A stretch of 64,000 nt of DNA from Pseudobacter sp051955275 (lineage in GTDB: Bacteria; Bacteroidota; Bacteroidia; Chitinophagales; Chitinophagaceae). The stretch covers positions 4,606-68,605 of the forward strand of contig NZ_JBQCGW010000301.1 of NCBI RefSeq assembly GCF_051955275.1. Direction: 5' to 3'. A model generated the notes under the pieces. That model searched no databases and was not told the DNA's origin. It saw nothing but the letters and a program-made list of their open reading frames with translations. A program made the translations under genes and the position numbers. Shown piece after piece: positions 26,771-34,320 of the stretch (the first letter of the stretch is position 1; each line of letters begins with the position of its first letter).

Positions 26771-29700
26771 TTAGTGAGCTGAATGATGTTCTCCAGCTGC
26801 GGCGGGTGTTTCTACTTCGTGTGTGAATACCTCAGCACTCAGGTGACCGGCATTGGCGATCTCGGAAGAGTTACGCACTTTAGCCAGGTAATTGATGTTA
26901 GGCATTACGTGGATCTGCTCCAGCGCATGGTAGAGGCGGAGACCATTCTCTTTTCTCACCTTGCTCACTTCGCTCTCAGGATTGTTGGCATTACCGAACA
27001 CGATCGCATCGGCGGCACAAGCTTGCTGACAGGCGGTTTTCACATCGCTGTCTTCCAGCGGACGGCCGGCTTTCTTCGCTTTCAGTTTGCCTTCCTGCAG
27101 ACGTTGTACGCAGAAAGAACATTTTTCGATCACACCACGGCTACGTACTGTAACATCAGGGTTCAGTACCATACGGGTGAGCTCATCGTTCATCATCAGA
27201 ACAGCATCGTCCAGCTGGCCTTCTTCAACAAGGGGCTTCTGGTTGTTTGCGAAGCTGTCTGCGCCAGTGTAGTCAGCCCAGTTGAAGCGACGTACTTTGA
27301 ACGGACAGTTGTTGGCGCAATATCTTGTACCGATACAACGGTTATAGGTCATCTGGTTGAGACCTTCACTGCTGTGGTTGGTTGCAGCTACCGGACATAC
27401 GTTTTCGCAAGGAGCGTTATCGCAGTGCTGGCAGAGCATCGGCATGAATACGGTCTGGATGCTGTCTGCATCGTTAGGGTTACCGCTGAAGTAACGGTCG
27501 ATACGCAACCAGTGCATATCATGGAACCTGGCTACTTCATGTTTACCTACGATCGGAATATTGTTCTCAGCGTTACAGGCCACCACGCAGGCGCCGCATC
27601 CGTAACAGCTGTTGAGATCGATGCTCATTCCCCATTTCACACCTGGACGGGCGTGAACAGGATACAGTGTACCTTCTTTCTCGAAATTGTCCAGGCCACC
27701 CCATGGAGCCAGTTCCTTAGCCCTTGCATCACGGATGATGGATGGATTCTTCTGCAGCTCATGGAGTGTTACTTCCTTCACTACTTCATGACGGCCTTCG
27801 TAGCTGTTATGGTTTTGTGTCTGAGCGATCTTGTATTTCTTGTCGAGTTCTTTTGCATCCACTTTATCGGTAGCGGTCCACTCTACAGTAGTTCCGTTGT
27901 ATGACAGTAATGGGTATGCGTTGAAACCAACAGGGGCACCACCGATAGCAACTACTGCTCTTCCGATCTCTTTCACACGACCGTAACCTACGGCGATGGC
28001 GATGGTATTGGACTGCGTACCGGGGATCACCATGATCGGCAGTTCCATTTTCTTATTTCCAACAGTGAGCTCAAGCATAGGCTTCATCACTTCCACCTCA
28101 TACTTGTCTGCACCGCGGCTGTTGCTGATATCAATTTTGAACATCTCTTTGGCCATGGCCGGAGAGATAACAGCGTAGTTGTCCCATGAAACGCGGGTGA
28201 TAGGATCAGGCATTTCGAGCAACCAGGGGTTGTTGCCTTGCTTACCATCGCCCATGGATACTTTCTGGTAAACCACTACTTCAAACTTACCGGTCTTCTT
28301 CATGCCGGCTGCTGCTGCCTGAGCGGCTGCAACGGAAGCTCCGTTGAAGGCGGCGCCGGCAGGAGCGATAGCTGTTTCGATCACACCATCCTGCAGGGCT
28401 TTGTTGTAGTTGTCAAGGCTGCCGAGTTTGGCAACCCAGTAGTTCTTGAAGTACACATCGTAAGCGGTTGCGTTACCAGCCCATTTCAGGAGGGAGTCCT
28501 GAAGCGGTCTTGTATCGAACAGCGGGTTGATGGTTGGCTGGATCATAGAGATCTGACCAGCTTTGAATTCTGCATCGCCCCAGCTTTCGAGGAAGTGAGG
28601 AGCAGGCAGTACATATTTGCAACCTTGCGTGGTTTCGTCCATTCTGTCATTGAAGGAAACAGAAACGGAAACTTTGCTGAGGGCCTTTTTGAATCTTTCG
28701 CCATCGAAGTATTCGTAAGCGGGGTTCACACCGGCGATGAGCAGGGCACCTACAGAACCGGATTCCATATCGGTAACCAGTTTGGCGATGTCGCTGTCCA
28801 GCCCCTGGAAGGTCAGGATGGGAACTGCCCAGTTGATGGTAGTTCCGTTAGCGCCGATTGCTTCGTTGATAGCGTTTACGAGGATCTGAACATTTACATT
28901 GTTGCAGTCTGCCACAACCAGTGCTTTGCCTTTGTTGGCAACCAGGTCTTTGGCAGCAGCTTCGATACCTTTTTTCAGGTTTCCTTCAACACCGGCAGCA
29001 CCCTGACCGTTCACTGCGCTAAGCAGGGCGGCGGCTACCAGACCGATCTCGGAAGGACGGTGCGTAAAGCGTTCGTCAGCGTTTGAACCTGTGAGGCTCA
29101 TCATGCTCTCGAACTGATAGTGTTTGCTGATCTCGGGGCTCTTCTCATTCATCACCTTTCTACCGGTGCTGTATCCACGCTGAAATTCAACGGGGCTCAA
29201 CCAGGTAGCCAGGAAGTCTGCACCAAGGCTCACGATCACTTTAGCATTTTCAAACTGATAAGAAGGGATAGCTTTCTTACCGTAAGTGGCTTCGTTTGCC
29301 AGGATCATTGCGCTATAAGAAGTAGCGTCGTATTGTACATGACGGCTTCCTGGATATTTTGCCAGGAACTCGCTGATGATCTGTTTTGTTGTGGGGGAGT
29401 TGATGGTACTGGTGAGGAGCACTACAGGTTTTCCACCGAGTGCGGCCAGCTCATCCATGATATGCTTGTCGATCACATCGTAAGCAACAGCAGTTCCTTT
29501 TTCTTCAGGGTTGCGGAGACGGGCTGTATCATACAGATCCAGCACAGATGCCTGCACTCTTGCAGTGGTGGCGCCTTTAGTGTGTGTGCTGAGGGTATTT
29601 CCTTCGATCTTGATGGGCCTTCCGTCTCGCACCTTGGCAACGATGGGAATTGCTTCACCGCCGCTGATATAGGTAGTAGCGTAATAGTCAGCAACACCTG

Positions 29701-29959
29701 GAATGATATCCTGTGGCCTGTTCACATAAGGAACCGCTTTTCTTACAGGAACCTCGCAACTTGCGGCAGCCATGGCTGCTGCGGTGCTGAAGCCTAAGTA
29801 TTTCAGAAAGTCTCTACGGGATGCATTGGCATCGGCTAATCCGTTCTTTGCAGCACCTTCAACCGGCAGGTCTTCATTGAATTCGTTCTCTGCCAACTTT
29901 TGATGGGCCTCACTGTTATTGAGCTCTGTGAAACTCTGCCAGTACTTTTTTTTAGCCAT
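26771..29959 (-). CDS. actB: Alternative complex III iron-sulfur subunit ActB (molybdopterin oxidoreductase-like)
   Basis: A 1062-residue fusion of a molybdopterin oxidoreductase-like domain and a ferredoxin-like domain. A twin-arginine signal is near residue 48 (ASRRDFLKYLGFS), typical of the TAT-variant-translocated family. In ActB the first domain has lost its molybdenum cofactor. Four cysteine groups give the Fe-S clusters: CYGCGACVVACNAEN, CQHCDNAPCENVCP, CIGTRYCANNCPF and CSFCVQ with CQQACAADA. These clusters carry electrons from ActC to the ActA hemes. It starts 41 bp after actA. Confidence 0.96.
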   Translation of the reverse strand: MAKKKYWQSFTELNNSEAHQKLAENEFNEDLPVEGAAKNGLADANASRRDFLKYLGFSTAAAMAAASCEVPVRKAVPYVNRPQDIIPGVADYYATTYISGGEAIPIVAKVRDGRPIKIEGNTLSTHTKGATTARVQASVLDLYDTARLRNPEEKGTAVAYDVIDKHIMDELAALGGKPVVLLTSTINSPTTKQIISEFLAKYPGSRHVQYDATSYSAMILANEATYGKKAIPSYQFENAKVIVSLGADFLATWLSPVEFQRGYSTGRKVMNEKSPEISKHYQFESMMSLTGSNADERFTHRPSEIGLVAAALLSAVNGQGAAGVEGNLKKGIEAAAKDLVANKGKALVVADCNNVNVQILVNAINEAIGANGTTINWAVPILTFQGLDSDIAKLVTDMESGSVGALLIAGVNPAYEYFDGERFKKALSKVSVSVSFNDRMDETTQGCKYVLPAPHFLESWGDAEFKAGQISMIQPTINPLFDTRPLQDSLLKWAGNATAYDVYFKNYWVAKLGSLDNYNKALQDGVIETAIAPAGAAFNGASVAAAQAAAAGMKKTGKFEVVVYQKVSMGDGKQGNNPWLLEMPDPITRVSWDNYAVISPAMAKEMFKIDISNSRGADKYEVEVMKPMLELTVGNKKMELPIMVIPGTQSNTIAIAVGYGRVKEIGRAVVAIGGAPVGFNAYPLLSYNGTTVEWTATDKVDAKELDKKYKIAQTQNHNSYEGRHEVVKEVTLHELQKNPSIIRDARAKELAPWGGLDNFEKEGTLYPVHARPGVKWGMSIDLNSCYGCGACVVACNAENNIPIVGKHEVARFHDMHWLRIDRYFSGNPNDADSIQTVFMPMLCQHCDNAPCENVCPVAATNHSSEGLNQMTYNRCIGTRYCANNCPFKVRRFNWADYTGADSFANNQKPLVEEGQLDDAVLMMNDELTRMVLNPDVTVRSRGVIEKCSFCVQRLQEGKLKAKKAGRPLEDSDVKTACQQACAADAIVFGNANNPESEVSKVRKENGLRLYHALEQIHVMPNINYLAKVRNSSEIANAGHLSAEVFTHEVETPAAAGEHHSAH

Positions 29960-30000
29960 TTATATCAGTTTGAAAAATTTGGAAAAAGGGGCGTTATCGA

Positions 30001-31254
30001 TTAATAGTGACATTTCTGACACTCGGTACCGCCGATATCACTTACAGTCACGCTGTCTCTTGTCTTATTCTTGATCTCGTTGTGATACTTTTCGTAAATG
30101 CTGTAGAACTTGTTGTCAACAAAATCAACTTTGGTTTCACGGTGGCAGTTCACGCACCATCCCATGCTCAGTTCAGCAACCTGCTTCACTTCATGCATAT
30201 TGTTGATTTCGCCGTGACATGTCTGACATTGTACTTTACCAGCTTTCACGTGTTGAGCGTGGCTGAAGAATACGTGATCAGGCAGGTTGTGGATCTTCAC
30301 CCACTCAACAGGTTTTGTTTCGCCAGTGTATTTTTTCTTGGCAGGGTCCCATCCGGCAGCTGCATAGATCTTCTGGATCTCGGCAGTTCCGTTCACTTCA
30401 GTTCCGTCTTCTCTGTGGATAGCAGGACCGGTATATTCATTGATGCTCATGTGGCAGTTCATACAAACATTCACAGAAGGAATGCTTGCCTGTTTGCTCT
30501 CCATGGCGCCGCCGTGACAGTACAGACAGTTGATCTGGTTTGTTCCGGCATGCACTTTGTGTGAGTAATAGATAGGTTGCACTGGTTCGTATCCTTTTCT
30601 GCGGTCAAGGCCGATCATACCTTTGGTAACGAAGAAGCCGCCAACCACGAAAAGCAATACAGTGATCAATGCGATGTAAGTTTTATTTCTGTAGAAAGGA
30701 ATAGGCTCCTGTGCAGGAATGCCGTCTTTATCGTCAGCCAGCTTTTTGAGGTTGCTGTTGACACCGAGCATTACGAGCGCTACAACGGCGAGGATCAGGG
30801 TAAGAACGCCGTAGAGGATAGCGTTGTCTGATTCACCCATTTTGCCATTTTCAGCACCAGGGCCGTTTGTTACAGCTACCGGTGCTTTGTACTCACGTAC
30901 ATATTTCAGGATGGCATCGATTTCCTCATCACTCAGATTGGGGAACACGTTCATCGGGGTCTTGTTCCACTTCACGAAGAGCTCGTTGAAGTATTTATCT
31001 CCGGAAGCAAGTACCGCCTGGTTATTTCTGATCCATGCATGCAGGAGTTTTTTATCCTTCACGCGATCTTCAATACCCTTGAGCGCCGGGCCAGTAAGGT
31101 CTTTAACCACACCGTGACAAGTTGCGCAATTATCCTGGAACAATTTAGCCCCATCCTGCGCACTCAACTTATTTCCGAACGACAATAACGTAATCAATAA
31201 TACACTGAGAAGGGCCCCTCTGGCAATTGGTCTTTGTACTCTGTGGTCAATCAT
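30001..31254 (-). CDS. actA: Alternative complex III multiheme cytochrome c ActA
   Basis: A 417-residue multiheme protein with six CxxCH motifs: CATCH near residue 43 in a class I cytochrome c domain (QDNCATCHGVVKDLTGPAL), then two membrane helices (ILYGVLTLILAVVALVMLGV, YIALITVLLFVVGGFFVTKG), then CLYCH, CMNCH, CQTCH, CVNCH and CQKCH in a cytochrome c3-like domain. The classical ActA of Rhodothermus is pentaheme, so the N-terminal monoheme domain is an added module. It is the first gene of the 14.5 kb operon, preceded by a candidate promoter at 31304-31336. Confidence 0.95.
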   Translation of the reverse strand: MIDHRVQRPIARGALLSVLLITLLSFGNKLSAQDGAKLFQDNCATCHGVVKDLTGPALKGIEDRVKDKKLLHAWIRNNQAVLASGDKYFNELFVKWNKTPMNVFPNLSDEEIDAILKYVREYKAPVAVTNGPGAENGKMGESDNAILYGVLTLILAVVALVMLGVNSNLKKLADDKDGIPAQEPIPFYRNKTYIALITVLLFVVGGFFVTKGMIGLDRRKGYEPVQPIYYSHKVHAGTNQINCLYCHGGAMESKQASIPSVNVCMNCHMSINEYTGPAIHREDGTEVNGTAEIQKIYAAAGWDPAKKKYTGETKPVEWVKIHNLPDHVFFSHAQHVKAGKVQCQTCHGEINNMHEVKQVAELSMGWCVNCHRETKVDFVDNKFYSIYEKYHNEIKNKTRDSVTVSDIGGTECQKCHY

Positions 31255-31303
31255 ATCAGTTGAATATGACGAGATTATGTGGAAAAATTTCCTGATTTGG
31301 CTG

Positions 31304-31336
31304 CAAAAATAAGTCAGGATTCTAACAAAATATCAA
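31304..31336 (-). promoter_or_regulatory. Candidate promoter of the act/cta operon
   Basis: On the minus strand a TTG (31334-31336) is followed after 22 bases by TATTTTTG (31304-31311), matching the Bacteroidota TTG-N17-23-TAnnTTTG promoter. The -7 box ends 49 bp before the actA ATG. A second possible TTTG (in ATTTTG) lies only 14 bases upstream of the -7 box, which is too close. This lies in the 315 bp divergent gap 31255-31569, the only gap over 300 bp in the window. Confidence 0.6.
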
Positions 31337-31403
31337 CATAGTTAAAATTTTTTTAAGCCAGTCCTGTAGCGGGTTTCAGCCGATTTTGAACCCAAAATTC
31401 ATT

Positions 31404-31425
31404 ATGTCATGACATTTATGTCATG
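31404..31425. promoter_or_regulatory. Palindromic operator-like site
   Basis: ATGTCATGACAT at 31404-31415 is a perfect 12 bp palindrome and is followed two bases later by another half, ATGTCATG (31418-31425). It lies about 70 bp upstream of the act promoter and 145 bp upstream of the PurN-fusion start, so it could serve either divergent gene. The binding protein is unknown. A small CCCC/GGGG hairpin (31435-31447) lies beside it. Confidence 0.4.
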
Positions 31426-31469
31426 TTTTTGTCACCCCATTTTGGGGCTGGACAGAGTGTGGAAAAGCC

Positions 31470-31519
31470 GCAATAGTTACATGCTTAAAAACCGCAATAT
31501 GTGTTTGGAAAATGCAATA
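31470..31519 (+). repeat. Three GCAATA direct repeats in the divergent promoter region
   Basis: GCAATA occurs at 31494-31499 and 31514-31519 and, as GCAATA again, at 31470-31475, each preceded by an A-rich run with the pattern AAAAnCcGCAATA. Starts are spaced 24 and 20 bases. The spacing is about two helical turns, so a repeated activator site for the PurN-fusion gene is possible. Weakly supported. Confidence 0.3.
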
Positions 31520-31569
31520 TCGGGCTTACAAAATCAGATAATTGACCAAATTGCTGCACTTTTGCGTCC

Positions 31570-32622
31570 ATGTTTACACGGCTTCAACAAAAATGGAAGG
31601 TCAACGGATGGCGCCTCCTTCTCATCCTCATCACCTTTGCCGTAGGCGGCAGTCTCTGCGGCTATTTAGGCAGGATCATCCTGAATCAACTGGCCATCAA
31701 CCAGCCTGTTATACGTATTATATTATATGTAGTGATAGTGACCCTCCTCTGGCCACTCTGTGTAATAGTGATCAGTATCCCCACCGGACAATTCTTCTTT
31801 TTCCGCAGCTACCTCAAGAAAATGGGTCAGCGGATCGCGGGAAAGAAGCATGAAGAGCAGGTTGAACGGGCTGAGCCGGTTGTCCGGGAAACTAAGGCTT
31901 CCGGTACTCCCACCCCAAAGAAGAAACAGGAAGAAGTACCCTTGCCTAAAAAGAGCTTCAACTTCAACCCCAACAGCCCGGTTGCCGGTACTCAGCGCAG
32001 GCCAACCGATGAGGAGTTAGCCCAGAAAGCGAAGCCCACCCCCTTCCGGATAGCTGTCTTTGCCTCCGGAGCCGGTTCCAACGCAGCTAAGATCATTGAA
32101 TACTTTAAAGAGAAGCCGGGTGTGGAGATCGGGCTCATCATCAGCAATAAGCCGGAAGCCGGTGTGCTGGGCATCGCTCAACGCGAAGGCATCCCCACTC
32201 TGATCATAGATAAAGAGAAATTCTTCCGGGGCAATGCCTATGTGGATGAACTTAAGGAAGCCAATATCGGTTTTGTTGTGTTGGCAGGTTTCCTCTGGAA
32301 AGTTCCCGTTGCCCTGGTGCAGGCTTTCAGTGGAAGGATCGTGAATATCCATCCGGCACTGCTGCCAAACTACGGCGGTAAAGGAATGTATGGTATGCAT
32401 GTGCACAATGCCGTGATTGCTGCTAAAGAAAAGGAAAGCGGCATCACCATTCATTTTGTGGATGAAGTATATGACCACGGCGCAGTGATCTACCAGGCCA
32501 TCTGCTCCATTGAAGAAACGGATACACCTGAAGTGCTGGCGCAGAAGATCCATCAGCTGGAGCATGCCCATTACCCGCGTGTGATCGAAGAAGTGATCAC
32601 CGAGTTGCAAAAACGCAGTTAA
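31570..32622 (+). CDS. purN: Fusion of a two-helix membrane domain (DUF6787-like) and glycinamide ribonucleotide formyltransferase
   Basis: A 350-residue protein. Residues 1-80 carry two membrane helices (WRLLLILITFAVGGSLCGYLG, VIRIILYVVIVTLLWPLCVIVI) in the style of DUF6787. A charged, Pro/Lys-rich linker spans about 85-155. Residues about 157-348 are complete PurN: FRIAVFASGAGSNAAKIIEYF, the catalytic NIHPALLPNYGGKGMYG (Asn and His) and the Asp in VDEVYDHGAVIYQ. PurN transfers a formyl group from 10-formyl-THF to GAR in purine synthesis. The enzyme is normally soluble, so this arrangement would tether it to the inner membrane. All catalytic residues are kept. An undetected frameshift is unlikely because the linker is continuous. 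Confidence 0.9.
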   Translation: MFTRLQQKWKVNGWRLLLILITFAVGGSLCGYLGRIILNQLAINQPVIRIILYVVIVTLLWPLCVIVISIPTGQFFFFRSYLKKMGQRIAGKKHEEQVERAEPVVRETKASGTPTPKKKQEEVPLPKKSFNFNPNSPVAGTQRRPTDEELAQKAKPTPFRIAVFASGAGSNAAKIIEYFKEKPGVEIGLIISNKPEAGVLGIAQREGIPTLIIDKEKFFRGNAYVDELKEANIGFVVLAGFLWKVPVALVQAFSGRIVNIHPALLPNYGGKGMYGMHVHNAVIAAKEKESGITIHFVDEVYDHGAVIYQAICSIEETDTPEVLAQKIHQLEHAHYPRVIEEVITELQKRS

Positions 32623-32653
32623 ATGCGCCAATCCCTCGGCTAAGAATCCTATC

Positions 32654-33442
32654 TTGCTGGAGTATCAATCATGTAAACACACGTTGCTGAGGACAAGGCT
32701 ACTTATATTATTTACGGTGCTGTGCTCTATGACTGCTTTGGAGACCTTTTCCCAGACAAGGTTCAAAGTATCGGGAGCCGTGTATGATATCTCCAGGATG
32801 GTACCACTGCCATCCGTATCCGTCATCAGCACCAGCGGTATGGGCACCGTTACCGATTCATCGGGCCGCTACTCGATAGTGGTGACAGAAGCCGACTCCA
32901 TCTCCTTTTCTTATCTTGGTAAGCCCACTCCAAAATATGCAGTAAAGGCAATCCCCGATATCAACCAGTTCGATCTCTCCCTGCACGTAACCGTTACCAA
33001 CCTGCCGGCCGTAACCGTCAAAAGCCCCAACTACCGGATGGACTCCCTGGCCAACCGCCGCGAGTACGATAAATATTTCAACTACAAAAAACCAGGCCTC
33101 AGCGCCAGTGTCAATCCCGATGGCCGCGTAGGCGCCGACCTTACTGAACTCATCACCTTTTTCCAGTTCCGCCGCAACAAAAGAATGGCACAGTTCCGCG
33201 ACCGCCTGATCAGGGAAGAAATGGAAAAGTACATCGATCACCGTTTCAGCAGACCGCTGATAGTGAAGCTCACCGGGTTAAGAGGAGCAGAACTGGAAGC
33301 CTTCATCGCACAATACCGGCCTGCATTGTTGTTTGTTCAGGTGGCTACTGATTATGAAATGGGGATGTATATAAAAGAATGCTTTGTGTTGTATCAGCAG
33401 AAAAAAGCGTGGAAAGAGGCAGAGAATTATCCAGAGAAGTAG
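32654..33442 (+). CDS. Secreted carboxypeptidase-regulatory-like domain protein
   Basis: A 262-residue exported protein. After the signal peptide (LLILFTVLCSMTALETFSQ) comes a carboxypeptidase D regulatory-like Ig fold (FKVSGAVYDISRMVPLPSVSVISTSGMGTVTDSSGRYSI), then a helical C-terminal part (FFQFRRNKRMAQFRDRLIREEMEKYIDHRFS). This layout is common in Bacteroidota proteins of unknown role linked to the cell envelope. No ATG starts the frame; TTG at 32654 or TTG at 32684 (giving MLRTRLLILF) are the options, and the second fits a signal peptide better. Confidence 0.75.
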   Translation: MLEYQSCKHTLLRTRLLILFTVLCSMTALETFSQTRFKVSGAVYDISRMVPLPSVSVISTSGMGTVTDSSGRYSIVVTEADSISFSYLGKPTPKYAVKAIPDINQFDLSLHVTVTNLPAVTVKSPNYRMDSLANRREYDKYFNYKKPGLSASVNPDGRVGADLTELITFFQFRRNKRMAQFRDRLIREEMEKYIDHRFSRPLIVKLTGLRGAELEAFIAQYRPALLFVQVATDYEMGMYIKECFVLYQQKKAWKEAENYPEK

Positions 33443-33491
33443 ATCTTGCAGACAGCGGGCAAATCTATCAATAACACTCAATCTTATTATA

Positions 33492-34034
33492 ATGGACCAA
33501 CTCAACCTCGGCATCGGCACCCGGCTGCAACATACCCAGTTCGGGCCAGGCGTAATCACCGGCGTTCGTTACGCCACCTATCTGATCACCTTCATCAACC
33601 ACGGAACAAAGGAAATCGATAAAAACGATTCCAACCTCGATGAGATCATCCCCGACAACGTAACCGAAGAAATAGAAACTCATAGCGATGTGGAGAAATC
33701 CCTGCTCAAAATACTTCGGTTATGGAATGGTGTTAGTGAGGTAGTGCATTTGGGCGACAAATGGAAAGGCGGCATCATGCTCCTCCAGCCCGCCGACAAA
33801 TCTCAAAAACCCAAAGAAGTCCCTGTTGAGGTCTTCTTCCATAAGATCGTGATGCTGAGAGACAGGCTCCGTGTGCTGGAACAACAGGTGAACGGCCACA
33901 AGCAGCTCAGCGACGAAGACAAAGTGAACCTTCAGCAATATATCACCCGCATCTACGGCACCCTCACCACCTTCAACGTACTGTTCAGGAATAAAGAACA
34001 GTGGTTCGTTGGAGAGAAAGGATCTGCTGAATAA
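33492..34034 (+). CDS. Conserved protein with tudor-like N-terminal fold, unknown
   Basis: The ATG at 33492 gives 180 residues; the open frame upstream of it has no coding look. The N-terminus (GIGTRLQHTQFGPGVITGVRYATYLITFINHGTKEID) resembles the small SH3/tudor fold at the C-terminus of UvrD/PcrA helicases and CarD-like proteins, with the GTRLQHTQFGPGVI pattern. The rest is helical with a possible coiled coil (VMLRDRLRVLEQQVNGHKQLSDEDKVNLQQYITRIYGTL). Interaction with nucleic acid or RNA polymerase can be imagined but is not shown. I do not recognise a named family. Confidence 0.75.
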   Translation: MDQLNLGIGTRLQHTQFGPGVITGVRYATYLITFINHGTKEIDKNDSNLDEIIPDNVTEEIETHSDVEKSLLKILRLWNGVSEVVHLGDKWKGGIMLLQPADKSQKPKEVPVEVFFHKIVMLRDRLRVLEQQVNGHKQLSDEDKVNLQQYITRIYGTLTTFNVLFRNKEQWFVGEKGSAE

Positions 34035-34070
34035 TTAATTTAAAATCGTCCCGTTTCATTTCGCAGCGGC

Positions 34071-34176
34071 CAGTCGCTCGCGTCCCCGCGAGTGACTGCT
34101 ATTCCGTCGCCTCCCGGCGACAAGGTATTCGCCGGAGGCGAACAAATATTGCTCACTCGCCAGAGGAGAGCGAGTG
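34071..34176. repeat. REP-like repeat copy B in a four-hairpin cluster
   Basis: Copy B of the dispersed repeat is CAGTCGCTCGCG (34071-34082), loop TCCC, CGCGAGTGACTG (34087-34098), a 12 bp stem with one G-T pair. Three more hairpins follow at once: GTCGCC/GGCGAC around 34106-34121 (again with TCCC loop), TTCGCC/GGCGAA at 34128-34142, and CACTCGC/GCGAGTG at 34154-34176. The whole lies in the 286 bp gap before the dipeptidase gene. Confidence 0.8.
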
Positions 34177-34269
34177 GTCTCCGATGAAAGGTAACCTTCT
34201 TGTTGCCCGTACTTCGGGCGCAACCGTTCATGCTTCGGTACCATTATTTCCCTGGTGGTCAATTTTGGC

Positions 34270-34294
34270 AGAGCCCGTTTCGCGGGTCTTTTTT
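34270..34294 (+). terminator. Terminator-like hairpin before the dipeptidase gene
   Basis: AGAGCCCG, loop TTTCG, CGGGTCT followed by six T residues forms an intrinsic-terminator shape with one bulged G. It ends only 26 bp before the dipeptidase ATG. TATATTTA at 34294-34301 is a 7-of-8 match to the -7 box, so either a promoter overlaps the terminator tail or the hairpin attenuates a longer leader transcript. Confidence 0.65.
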
Positions 34295-34320
34295 ATATTT
34301 AGTATCACCAAGATCATCAT

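Noticed and set aside
26783..27904. A 373-codon plus-strand open frame inside actB
   Set aside because: It is antisense to the Fe-S domain of actB, whose cysteine motifs are intact; its translation is rich in Cys/His/Val with no known domain.
34184..34270. Possible tRNA or tRNA fragment in the hairpin-rich leader
   Set aside because: No acceptor stem, T-arm consensus or anticodon loop can be aligned.
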